Origin: Anaspis maculata
Taxonomy: Eukaryota > Arthropoda > Insecta > Coleoptera > Scraptiidae
Direction: 5' to 3'
DNA length: 64,000 nucleotides
Assembly: GCA_949128115.1 (NCBI GenBank)
Contig: OX421961.1
Location: forward strand, 83,125,277-83,189,276
In this document: in pieces, positions 47,419 to 58,793 of the stretch
Layout of the letters: each line of letters starts with the position of its first letter
How positions within the stretch are numbered: position 1 is the stretch's first letter
Notes under the pieces: model-generated
What the model saw: the letters and a program-made list of their open reading frames with translations, nothing else
The model's database searches: none
What the model was told of the DNA's origin: nothing
Program-made: the position numbers and the translations under genes

Positions 47419-47676
47419 TATTCCCTATTATGGCAACAGCAGTGGTGAAAAAAGCAAAAGCATCTCAAGATTCTTGCGAAATTGGCTCTACTCGCAATTT
47501 ACCCCCAGTGCTAATGTAACTATCTATCTCCAGTGCCGGCGTCTATTCAGTGACGTCACGATTAAAAACAGACAATTTCTTAGAGTGAAGTGATAAAGCC
47601 CAATTTTTTGTAGAATTTTAAGGCAGTTTTGAGTAATTTCTGGAAATTGCTGCACCTATATCTATTATCTAATGTA
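47419..47676. other. Gene-free flank of the giant palindrome
   Basis: Nothing recognised. Ends in the left ACTGTC target duplication at 47677-47682. Confidence 0.4.
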
Positions 47677-48228
47677 ACTGTCAGTAGGTAAAGCGTCGGT
47701 TGAGCCAGACGTTTCTAGGGACTTTTATCTGGTGACTTTTGGTTGGCAACACTGAATCTAGTGACTTTTTTGACAGGTCGTTAAGCATTGGATCTGCATT
47801 ACCGGCATTTGACAGGTGGCGCCGGAAATTTGAAAAGTTTTTAGTTTATCTGGTGACTTTTGGTTATTATCACTCAATCTAGTGACTTTTTTGACTGGTC
47901 GTCAAGCATTAATTCTGTATTACCGGCATTTGACATGTGGCGGATTTTAACTTGCGGGAAATTTGAAAAGTACGTGAAATTTGGATTTGACAGGTTAGGT
48001 CACAGATTGTGTTTGGTAGGAGACATTTGTTAGCTTGAAAGCGCGGGATGTTTGAATTCCCTATACCTACTGAAGCACTCCTCATTGTATCTTAACCCTT
48101 GCAAACTCTCAAGTGGTTTGGTTTCAATAGTTATTTTTTGTATATAAACGCAAGCAAATAGAACCGTTTTATTGACAGACCAATATACTGTGCTAGTTAC
48201 ATAGACAATAATTACATACAGTTCAGGG

Positions 48229-48681
48229 CAGGGGCGGCGGGTTTTGTAATTTTGCATGGGTGCAAAAAATGAAACATACAGAAAAAGCAACGAGGGTAGC
48301 GAGCGAATCGAGCAACAGCGCCGCAGGCAAAATTTTTTCGAGAAAAGTGGGCGTGGTCAACAATTCTTCGGATATAAAACCATTAGAAATTGAACAAAGA
48401 CAAGGTAATGACTCAATGCTAATGACTTACTATAGGTCTCATTATTAAAACAGAATAAAATAAAATACTGAATCAAATAATGAAACCAAGTACCTAGATG
48501 CTCATGCAGTAGGTAACGTATTACCTAGCGTATGTGATTTTCAAAGTAATTAAAAATTTAGGCTTGAAGAACGTATATTTCAATTTCTTAAGCTTGCATG
48601 CATGCATGGGTGCAATGCACCCGTATAATCACTTTGCATGGGTGCATGTGCCCCGATGCACCCTATAAGTCGCCGCCCCTG
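48229..48681. mobile_element. 453-bp hAT-type MITE, left palindrome arm only
   Basis: Termini CAGGGGCGGCG and CGCCGCCCCTG are flanked by an 8-bp duplication GTTCAGGG (48221-48228, 48682-48689). The mirror position in the right arm (57874-57881, CCCTGAAC) has the intact empty site. An 8-bp duplication with CAGGG ends is typical of hAT elements. The interior has several TGCATGGGTGC phrases and no transposase. Confidence 0.9.
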
Positions 48682-48739
48682 GTTCAGGGTAAGACCTCAA
48701 CATCATGATTTATTTGTAGTTTAATTCACATAACTGCTC

Positions 48740-49690
48740 ACATAGACAATTATATTAAATTCAAAATAAAGCACAAACAGGTGATCATAAACAAATTTAC
48801 AGTATTGATTATACATACAAACATTAATTACTAAAATTACTTGAAATCGAAGTACGTTCGATAAAATTTCTTAGTTGTTTACATAGACAATTACGTCAAA
48901 TTAAAATAAGGCACAAACAGGTGATCGTGAACGATTTTTCTTAGCTGAGTATACAGGCATCAACTACCTAAAATCGAAAAACATCTAATACATGTTCTTA
49001 GTTGCTTACATAGACAATTACGTGAAACTTAAAATAAGGTACAAACAGGTGAGCATGAATGACTTTTCATAGCTAAGTATACAGACATTATTTACTTGAA
49101 ATCGAAGTACATTTGATACAATTTCCCAGCTGATTACCGCATACCATTACATGAAATTTGAAATGAGGCACAAACAGGTGATAATAAACAAATTTACATA
49201 GTTGATTATTCATAGAAGATATACGAACGAACATAAAATCGAAGTACATTTGACTATTTCTTAGTTGATTACATAATATACAATCACATGAAATTCAAAA
49301 TAGGGCACGAAGAGGTGATCATAAACAAATTTACAGTGTTGAATAATACAAACTTGAATTACTCAAAATCGAAGTACATTCAATACAATTTCTTGGTTAC
49401 TTACATAGGCAATTACGCGAAATTCAAGTAAGGCCAAAACAGGTGATTATGAGCGATTTTTATAGCAGATTACACAAACATTGAATACTTTAAAATAGGA
49501 GTAGGTACTTTTAATACAATTTCTTAGTTGATTATACCATATAAAATTATTTGAAATTTGAATTAAGGCACAAACAAATGATAATAAACGAATTTATAGG
49601 GTTGATCACACAAATATCAATGACCTGAAATCGAGGTACATTTTTAGTACAATTTCTCAGTTACAAACATCATTCACCCAAAGTCGAAGT
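48740..49690. repeat. Subterminal ~130-bp tandem repeats, left arm
   Basis: About seven degenerate units share GGCACAAACAGGTGATCATAA, AAATCGAAGTACATT and AATTTCTTAGTTGATTACAT. Spacing is about 125-140 bp. No coding potential. The right arm has the mirror array. Confidence 0.85.
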
Positions 49691-50424
49691 ACACTTAACA
49701 CGACAACTTGATGGTCGGCAGTTCTGATGTGCCGGTCGCGAGGCAAAATGTTGGAATCATCATCATCATTATTGGACACAATTAACTCCTTCATGGAGCC
49801 AAAATTGAGTAGCTTGGAATTCTTATAGCTCAGTTTGATTATTTTCACTTTTTCACTGTTGGCTCTTGGAGAAAATCGTTGATAGTGTAAATTCAGTAAC
49901 TGGATCAGGTTGACAGTATAATTATTCTAGTTATTGTAGTTGTGATGAGAACATTCCAGGTGAGTACTACAAAAAAAAAAACAAAAATTGTATGTTATGT
50001 CTCACAGGATATTATAATACAAGTTTCATAAGACATAGTATTGTTGGAGAGTACGGAAAATGAACGAGTGAATATGCCTCCACGACCGTGAGGCTTATTG
50101 TTTGTAGGTATATGCATTTCGGCTACCTGAGAAGTCGCACCCAAAATAACGGCTCTTGCCAACAGGGAATTGGTTGAAGGCCTTTTTCTTATAATTTATA
50201 AGGTTATGACGGTATTACGGGAGCATAATTATTGAAAATAAAACATGCTTATTGTCGCAAGGCCCTTAAGGTCGTGAGTGGCGTGACAATATCCACCATG
50301 TAAATCTTGGTAATAAGTTTGAATTTGAACAATCTATACTGTTTATCCGCGTAACCAGTCTTTTTTCCATCAACTGTAGTCATTCCACAGAGTTTTAACA
50401 AGAGATTGATTTTTTCAATAAAGT

Positions 50425-50682
50425 TTGATCATCGAGTCTGTGGGTGATATTTTGTTGTTTTTTTTTTGCATAAGCAGGAGACATTACATTGAAAAAGATC
50501 GATGGAACTGGCTGAGCTTTGCGTGGGGTAGGTATAATATACAGCGAGCCGCGGCTTTGCAGTCGTTTTCAAAAATCCGGAACTATCGACCAGAGGCTTG
50601 TATCGAAATAGAATTTTTTGTCAAAAGAAAGTTCAATTTTTTTCTAAATATAACCCGTACATATAGTAATGTGTTTCCATAA
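50425..50682 (+). other. Mirrored open frame, unidentified
   Basis: An 85-codon frame (includes ISRRHYIEKDRWNWLSFAWG), with a near-identical partner on the minus strand at 55880-56119. Its preservation in both arms follows from the palindrome, not from selection. No family recognised; coding status doubtful. Confidence 0.2.
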
Positions 50683-52034
50683 GAATATGTACTTAAATAA
50701 ATTAATTGTCTGCATAAACGTAGTGAAAATTAAACTTGCCCGAAAAACACAAACACGGCACAGCACCAACCCATGAGGCTGCTAGATAACGAATGCAAAC
50801 GCACCACCACCACCTGTCGACTGGGTGGTTGTTCGTAACTTCTTACCTGAAAAGCCCTGAGCTATTTATTTTTTTACCTGAAAGATCGTGTCTGAACAGG
50901 CATTTTTAGTATCATATGCACATATTCACGGAGCCACCAGATAATCAATAATTATTATATAAATAGAAACTTTATTTGAGAATTACTTTGTGCTTATCAC
51001 ATAATGGTCCGACTTGAAAAATATCAGCGCTGAATTTTGTCAGTCCAGTACGGCAATGTAAAAATAAAAAAATATAAAAGATATAAGTATTCAGGAGCTC
51101 AATGTATTGAAAAGAGGTTTTAATAAAAACTATTAACATATGGACACATTTACATAAAAATACCTAATGTTTTTCAATGCTCAAAGGTATTAGCCTAAAA
51201 TGTTAGCGATTATCGATTGCATTAAGTACACTTGCCTACTGAAATTTTTCAAGTAGGTACCTGAGGGTTCAATATAAACGACTCTAGCAAGCCAGCATTT
51301 TATAAGAATTTTCTACTTGACCGACCTTGAATTTTCAATAAATACCCTTTGATTACCAGGTTGAGAAAGAACGAATAAATACGAGAGGTAGCCAGTAGTG
51401 TAGGCAGCGCGACCAAAGAAATTAACGAAAGAGTTTTGCAACATTGCCCACCCGCTGACGACTGCTCTCCAAGCTACAAATATCTTCGGATCAAATATGT
51501 ACCAAGCCATATGCGTAGTATCAGAATGGTGCATCTAAATACTTAACTCGGCCCTTCCAGGATGTACCTATGGGAGAAGTTTGTGCAAATAAAAATACCC
51601 ACTAGTTATTGGTTACAGCTTTGTTCATTTCAGATCAAAAACATTTCCATACTCCTATCCTTACCTTAAATATGAAAGATTTTATTGTATCTATCTATGT
51701 ACTGACAAGAGTCTAAGAATTTTCATTCACATGTTCGAAAATATTTGCAGTCATTTCTTACAATAATTAAAGGGTTTGACTGTCGAAGAGACAAATATGG
51801 TTTCGCCAGCTAATGATGTTGGATATAAGAATCCAAGCTCGCATAGAAGGTCGAACGCAACCCGTTGACTCCTCTAGTATTATATCTATTTGGAAGTTTT
51901 TAAATATACTAACTCATCTGTAACTGTGCCTGGGTCGGTAGGACAGCCATATTCTTCATTTTTTTCAATTCACTGAAATGCTTTGCCACTTCTCTTGAGG
52001 CTGGAACCTAACCTGGAGAGATTTCTATAGGTCC

Positions 52035-52292
52035 TTATTGGTGCAGATTGACCTTTTGTCGAGAATCCAAATCGGTAGAAGCATCATGGACAGAGTCGTC
52101 ATCACTCATTTCATCATCCATTGTTTCACCGCTATCCGTCGTTTTCAGATTTTGAGGAAAGGTTGCTTCTAATTGATAAGATCTCGAGTGTATTGCAGAT
52201 GTAGATGAACTGGTTCCGCACCTACGACGTTGGAATTTTTTTTGTGTCCATGCTTGTTTTTGTTGAAGATATGTTAGCTCGGAACATATTCT
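52035..52292 (-). other. Mirror copy of candidate exon, left arm
   Basis: Inverted copy of the open segment at 54270-54527 described below. Confidence 0.3.
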
Positions 52293-52740
52293 TCAAGAAA
52301 ACTGAGCTATTTCCAATATTTTGTAGGATACTCGTATATGCGATGGCAGGGCCTTCTTCTCTCTAGTTTCTTGCACCAAGCGTGCTAACATAGACATAGA
52401 CATAGACTCGGGCACTTGTCCCAACCTAGGTCTCTCGAACGACTTTAGTTATACCGAAAACTCGGGCACTTGTTCTAACCTAGGTCTCTCGAAGGACTTT
52501 AGTTATAGCGCTTTGAATTTTTTCGGAAATATTTCTCTTGCTTTCTGCAGCTCTACCTTCTATCGTTATCAAAAGCTCGATCATTTCTGGATATTTTGCT
52601 CCCGCTCATTCAAATATACAGATACTCTTCATTCCACGTTTTACTTATCTCAGCATGATGAATAATCTCATCATTATTTTGTCTCCATCGATTGTCCCCT
52701 TTCATTGTCCACTTCAATGTCACCCTTGTACTCTTCAATT

Positions 52741-52850
52741 GTCCCCTAACGTGTCCCTTACGTGTCTTTAACGTGTCCCTAATGTGTCTTTAACGTGTCC
52801 CTAACGTGTCCCTAACGTGTCCCTAACGTGTCCCTAACGTGTCCCTAACG
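52741..52850 (+). repeat. 11-bp GTGTCCCTAAC tandem repeat, left arm
   Basis: Units of CGTGTCCCTAA, some reading TCTTTAA, ending with five perfect copies. The right arm has two fewer perfect copies. Confidence 0.9.
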
Positions 52851-52851
52851 T

Positions 52852-52990
52852 CTGCATACGTCAGCCTTTTGAGTCGTCATGCTCTGCCCGCTGAGTCGGC
52901 ATGCTTTAACCGTTAAGTCTCTATATCTCTAAGCATGCCGACTCAGCGGGCAGAGCATGACGACTCAAAAGGCTGACGTATGCAGACGTT
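52852..52990. repeat. Secondary hairpin, left arm
   Basis: GTCTGCATACGTCAGCC...GACTCAGCGGGC blocks pair with each other across a short loop around GTTAAGTCTCTATATCTC. This is a palindrome inside the arm of the larger palindrome. Confidence 0.9.
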
Positions 52991-53260
52991 GCCAGTGGAC
53001 AGCGTATAGCGAGAAGTTCTAGTAGTCATGCTCTGCCTGCCGAGTCGTCATGCTTCAACCGTTAAGTCTCTATACTCCTGACCTGATCATTTGTGCTATC
53101 GGTAGGCCGGCAACTAGGAGTTGACGTCATAGGCTGTTCGCTAGGACTTGTCGGGATACGCTGGTCTCTAGCAGTGACTGCGTTTCGATCGCAGCTTTCG
53201 ATCCGCTCGAGTTTCGATCGGGTCCAGAGTGGCTTCAGTCAAGCGCGTTTTTATCGTCGC

Positions 53261-53323
53261 ACGTTCGATCCGCTTCACTCAAGTTAGGGAACACGTTGAA
53301 GGACACGTTAGGGGACACGTCAA
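53261..53323. other. Spacer at the centre of the giant palindrome
   Basis: Unpaired 63-base segment between the arm ends TCGTCGC and GCGACGA. It contains ACACGTTGAAGGACACGTTAG, related to the 11-bp repeat. Confidence 0.85.
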
Positions 53324-53596
53324 GCGACGATAAAAACGCGCTCGACTGAAGCCACTCTGGACCCGATCGAAACTCGAGCGGATCGAAAGCTGCGATCGAA
53401 ACGCAGTCACTGCTAGAGACCAGCGTATCCCGACAAGTCCTAGCGAACAGCCTATGACGTCAACTCCTAGTTGCCGGCCTACCGATAGCACAAGTGATCA
53501 GGTCAGGAGTATAGAGACTTAACGGTTGAAGCATGACGACTCGGCAGGCAGAGCATGACTACTAGAACTTCTCGCTATACGCTGTCCACTGGCAAC

Positions 53597-53735
53597 GTCT
53601 GCATACGTCAGCCTTTTGAGTCGTCATGCTCTGCCCGCTGAGTCGGCATGCTTAGAGATATAGAGACTTTACGGTTAAAGCATGCCGACTCAGCGGGCAG
53701 AGCATGACGACTCAAAAGGCTGACGTATGCAGACG
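53597..53735. repeat. Secondary hairpin, right arm
   Basis: Mirror of the 52852-52990 hairpin, with GTCTGCATACGTCAGCC and its complement closing the stem. Confidence 0.9.
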
Positions 53736-53820
53736 TTAGGGACACGTTAGGGACACGTTAGGGACACGTTAAAGACACATTAGGGACACGTTAAAGACAC
53801 GTAAGGGACACGTTAGGGGA
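53733..53820 (-). repeat. 11-bp tandem repeat, right arm
   Basis: GTTAGGGACAC units: three perfect copies then variants. The shorter copy number accounts for the 22-base offset between arms near the centre. Confidence 0.9.
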
Positions 53821-54269
53821 CAATTGAAGAGTACAAGGGTGACACTGAAGTGGACAATGAAAGGGGACAATCGATGGAGACAAAATAATGATGAGATTAT
53901 TCATCATACTGAGATAAGTAAAACGTGGAATGAAGAGTATCTGTATATTTGAATGAGCGGGAGCAAAATATCCAGAAATGATCGAGCTTTTGATAACGAT
54001 AGAAGGTAGAGCTGCAGAAAGCAAGAGAAATATTTCCGAAAAAATTCAAAGCGCTATAACTTAAGTCCTTCGAGAGACCTAGGTTAGAACAAGTGCCCGA
54101 GTTTTCGGTATAACTAAAGTCGTTCGAGAGACCTAGGTTGGGACAAGTGCCCGAGTCTATGTCTATGTCTATGTTAGCACGCTTGGTGCGAGAAACTAGA
54201 GAGAAGAAGGCCCTGCCATCGCATATACGAGTATCCTACAAAATATTGGAAATAGCTCAGTTTTCTTGA

Positions 54270-54527
54270 AGAATATGTTCCGAGCTAACATATCTTCAAC
54301 AAAAACAAGCATGGACACAAAAAAAATTCCAACGTCGTAGGTGCGGAACCAGTTCATCTACATCTGCAATACACTCGAGATCTTATCAATTAGAAGCAAC
54401 CTTTCCTCAAAATCTGAAAACGACGGATAGCGGTGAAACAATGGATGATGAAATGAGTGATGACGACTCTGTCCATGATGCTTCTACCGATTTGGATTCT
54501 CGACAAAAGGTCAATCTGCACCAATAA
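54270..54527 (+). other. Candidate exon inside the palindrome, right arm
   Basis: An 85-codon open segment without an early Met: a Gln/Lys/Arg-rich part (LQQKQAWTQKKFQRRRC), then an acidic part (TMDDEMSDDDSVHDASTDL). A donor-like AAAG|GTCAAT lies at 54510-54516. A second open segment downstream (SREVAKHFSELKKMKN, about 54560-54645) could be the next exon. The composition looks protein-like, reminiscent of transposon-associated DNA-binding proteins, but no family is recognised. It may be a remnant gene of the element. Confidence 0.3.
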
Positions 54528-56869
54528 GGACCTATAGAAATCTCTCCAGGTTAGGTTCCAGCCTCAAGAGAAGTGGCAAAGCATTTCAGTGAATTGAAAA
54601 AAATGAAGAATATGGCTGTCCTACCGACCCAGGCACAGTTACAGATGAGTTAGTATATTTAAAAACTTCCAAATAGATATAATACTAGAGGAGTCAACGG
54701 GTTGCGTTCGACCTTCTATGCGAGCTTGGATTCTTATATCCAACATCATTAGCTGGCGAAACCATATTTGTCTCTTCGACAGTCAAACCCTTTAATTATT
54801 GTAAGAAATGACTGCAAATATTTTCGAACATGTGAATGAAAATTCTTAGACTCTTGTCAGTACATAGATAGATACAATAAAATCTTTCATATTTAAGGTA
54901 AGGATAGGAGTATGGAAATGTTTTTGATCTGAAATGAACAAAGCTGTAACCAATAACTAGTGGGTATTTTTATTTGCACAAACTTCTCCCATAGGTACAT
55001 CCTGGAAGGGCCGAGTTAAGTATTTAGATGCACCATTCTGATACTACGCATATGGCTTGGTACATATTTGATCCGAAGATATTTGTAGCTTGGAGAGCAG
55101 TCGTCAGCGGGTGGGCAATGTTGCAAAACTCTTTCGTTAATTTCTTTGGTCGCGCTGCCTACACTACTGGCTACCTCTCGTATTTACTCGTTCTTTCTCA
55201 ACCTGGTAATCAAAGGGTATTTATTGAAAATTCAAGGTCGGTCAAGTAGAAAATTCTTATAAAATGCTGGCTTGCTAGAGTCGTTTATATTGAACCCTCA
55301 GGTACCTACTTGAAAAATTTCAGTAGGCAAGTGTACTTAATGCAATCGATAATCGCTAACATTTTAGGCTAATACCTTTGAGCATTGAAAAACATTAGGT
55401 ATTTTTATGTAAATTTGTCCATATGTTAATAGTTTTTATTAAAACCTCTTTTCAATACATTGAGCTCCTGAATACTTATATCTTTTATATTTTTTTATTT
55501 TTACATTGCCGTACTGGACTGACAAAATTCAGCGCTGATATTTTTCAAGTCGGACCATTATGTGATAAGCACAAAGTAATTTTCAAATAAAGTTTCTATT
55601 TATATAATAATTATTGATTATCTGGTGGCTCCGTGAATATGTGCATATGATACTAAAAATGCCTGTTCAGACACGATCTTTCAGGTAAAAAAATAAATAG
55701 CTCAGGGCTTTTCAGGTAAGAAGTTACGAACAACCACCCAGTCGACAGGTGGTGGTGGTGCGTTTGCATTCGTTATCTAGCAGCCTCATGGGTTGGTGCT
55801 GTGCCGTGTTTGTGTTTTTCGGGCAAGTTTAATTTTCACTACGTTTATGCAGACAATTAATTTATTTAAGTACATATTCTTATGGAAACACATTACTATA
55901 TGTACGGGTTATATTTAGAAAAAAATTGAACTTTCTTTTGACAAAAAATTCTATTTCGATACAAGCCTCTGGTCGATAGTTCCGGATTTTTGAAAACGAC
56001 TGCAAAGCCGCGGCTCGCTGTATATTATACCTACCCCACGCAAAGCTGAGCCAGTTCCATCGATCTTTTTCAATGTAATGTCTCCTGCTTATGCAAAAAA
56101 AAAAACAACAAAATATCACCCACAGACTCGATGATCAAACTTTATTGAAAAAATCAATCTCTTGTTAAAACTCTGTGGAATGACTACAGTTGATGGAAAA
56201 AAGACTGGTTACGCGGATAAACAGTATAGATTGTTCAAATTCAAACTTATTACCAAGATTTACATGGTGGATATTGTCACGCCACTCACGACCTTAAGGG
56301 CCTTGCGACAATAAGCATGTTTTATTTTCAATAATTATGCTCCCGTAATACCGTCATAACCTTATAAATTATAAGAAAAAGGCCTTCAACCAATTCCCTG
56401 TTGGCAAGAGCCGTTATTTTGGGTGCGACTTCTCAGGTAGCCGAAATGCATATACCTACAAACAATAAGCCTCACGGTCGTGGAGGCATATTCACTCGTT
56501 CATTTTCCGTACTCTCCAACAATACTATGTCTTATGAAACTTGTATTATAATATCCTGTGAGACATAACATACAATTTTTTTTTTTTTTTTTGTAGTACT
56601 CACCTGGAATGTTCTCATCACAACTACAATAACTAGAATAATTATACTGTCAACCTGATCCAGTTACTGAATTTACACTATCAACGATTTTCTCCAAGAG
56701 CCAACAGTGAAAAAGTGAAAATAATCAAACTGAGCTATAAGAATTCCAAGCTACTCAATTTTGGCTCCATGAAGGAGTTAATTGTGTCCAATAATGATGA
56801 TGATGATTCCAACATTTTGCCTCGCGACCGGCACATCAGAACTGCCGACCATCAAGTTGTCGTGTTAAG

Positions 56870-57830
56870 TGTACTTCGACTTTGGGTGAATGATGTTTGT
56901 AACTGAGAAATTGTACTAAAAATGTACCTCGATTTCAGGTCATTGATATTTGTGTGATCAACCCTATAAATTCGTTTATTATCATTTGTTTGTGCCTTAA
57001 TTCAAATTTCAAATAATTTTATATGGTATAATCAACTAAGAAATTGTATTAAAAGTACCTACTCCTATTTTAAAGTATTCAATGTTTGTGTAATCTGCTA
57101 TAAAAATCGCTCATAATCACCTGTTTTGGCCTTACTTGAATTTCGCGTAATTGCCTATGTAAGTAACCAAGAAATTGTATTGAATGTACTTCGATTTTGA
57201 GTAATTCAAGTTTGTATTATTCAACACTGTAAATTTGTTTATGATCACCTCTTCGTGCCCTATTTTGAATTTCATGTGATTGTATATTATGTAATCAACT
57301 AAGAAATAGTCAAATGTACTTCGATTTTATGTTCGTTCGTATATCTTCTATGAATAATCAACTATGTAAATTTGTTTATTATCACCTGTTTGTGCCTCAT
57401 TTCAAATTTCATGTAATGGTATGCGGTAATCAGCTGGGAAATTGTATCAAATGTACTTCGATTTCAAGTAAATAATGTCTGTAAACTTAGCTATGAAAAG
57501 TCATTCATGCTCACCTGTTTGTACCTTATTTTAAGTTTCACGTAATTGTCTATGTAAGCAACTAAGAACATGTATTAGATGTTTTTCGATTTTAGGTAGT
57601 TGATGCCTGTATACTCAGCTAAGAAAAATCGTTCACGATCACCTGTTTGTGCCTTATTTTAATTTGACGTAATTGTCTATGTAAACAACTAAGAAATTTT
57701 ATCGAACGTACTTCGATTTCAAGTAATTTTAGTAATTAATGTTTGTATGTATAATCAATACTGTAAATTTGTTTATGATCACCTGTTTGTGCTTTATTTT
57801 GAATTTAATATAATTGTCTATGTGAGCAGT
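56870..57830. repeat. Subterminal ~130-bp tandem repeats, right arm
   Basis: Mirror of the array at 48740-49690, with the same unit order and near-identical sequence. Confidence 0.85.
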
Positions 57831-58425
57831 TATGTGAATTAAACTACGAATAAATCATGATGTTGAGGTCTTACCCTGAACTGTATGTAATTATTGTCTA
57901 TGTAACTAGCACAGTATATTGGTCTGTCAATAAAACGGTTCTATTTGCTTGCGTTTATATACAAAAAATAACTATTGAAACCAAACCACTTGAGAGTTTG
58001 CAAGGGTTAAGATACAATGAGGAGTGCTTCAGTAGGTATAGGGAATTCAAACATCCCGCGCTTTCAAGCTAACAAATGTCTCCTACCAAACACAATCTGT
58101 GACCTAACCTGTCAAATCCAAATTTCACGTACTTTTCAAATTTCCCGCACGTTAAAATCCGCCACATGTCAAATGCCGGTAATACAGAATTAATGCTTGA
58201 CGACCAGTCAAAAAAGTCACTAGATTCAGTGATAATAACCAAAAGTCACCAGATAAACTTAAAACTTTTCAAATTTCCCGCGCCACCTGTCAAATGCCGG
58301 TAATGCAGATCCAATGCTTAACGACCTGTCAAAAAAGTCACTAGATTCAGTGTTGCCAACCAAAAGTCACCAGATAAAAGTCCCTAGAAACGTCTGGCTC
58401 AACCGACGCTTTACCTACTACTGTC

Positions 58426-58793
58426 AGTTTTTCAAAATTATTGAAATCGCGAATAATCGAATTTGGACTTCTGGTAGCAAACTAATTTGTCTTCTAAAAT
58501 GGTTGACCGATTAAAACGAGATTTGGGACGACAACTGAATAGTATTCATGGAGCTGAAGCCTCGACCAAAAAAAATAACTTAATCAGTTAGAAATTTGTT
58601 TGATGAAAGTTGAACCGCGGTAGAAATGATGATTTTGTTTTTGATTCCCTTGGAGGCCGTATTAGACGAGAACATTCCTGGTGTAATATTTGATGGCGGA
58701 ATCCAAATGCCATGACAACTTGGTCCACTCGAGCTGCATCCCCGCAAGCTCCGTAATAACTTGTATCGCAATAATTTTGGTTTGTATGGTATG
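58426..58793. other. Gene-free stretch
   Basis: Short frames only; nothing recognised. Confidence 0.4.

Larger units (their letters stand above)
47683..58419. mobile_element. 10.7-kb near-perfect palindrome with Polinton-like ends
   Basis: Arms 47683-53260 and 53324-58419 are almost identical inverted copies around a ~63-bp spacer. Both ends read AGTAGGTAAAGCGTCGG outward-in, and ACTGTC flanks both (47677-47682, 58420-58425). AG...CT termini with a 6-bp duplication are the integration hallmark of Polinton/Maverick elements. No polymerase B, integrase or capsid frame is recognisable; paired frames in the two arms are mirror copies. The arms differ mainly by a 453-bp hAT-type insertion in the left arm and two 11-bp repeat units near the centre. 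The near-identity implies recent formation or ongoing arm-to-arm conversion. Confidence 0.8.

Noticed and set aside
51313..55249. Paired frames 51313-51534 (minus) and 55028-55249 (plus) as a conserved gene pair
   Set aside because: They are mirror images created by the palindrome, so their similarity is not evidence of selection.
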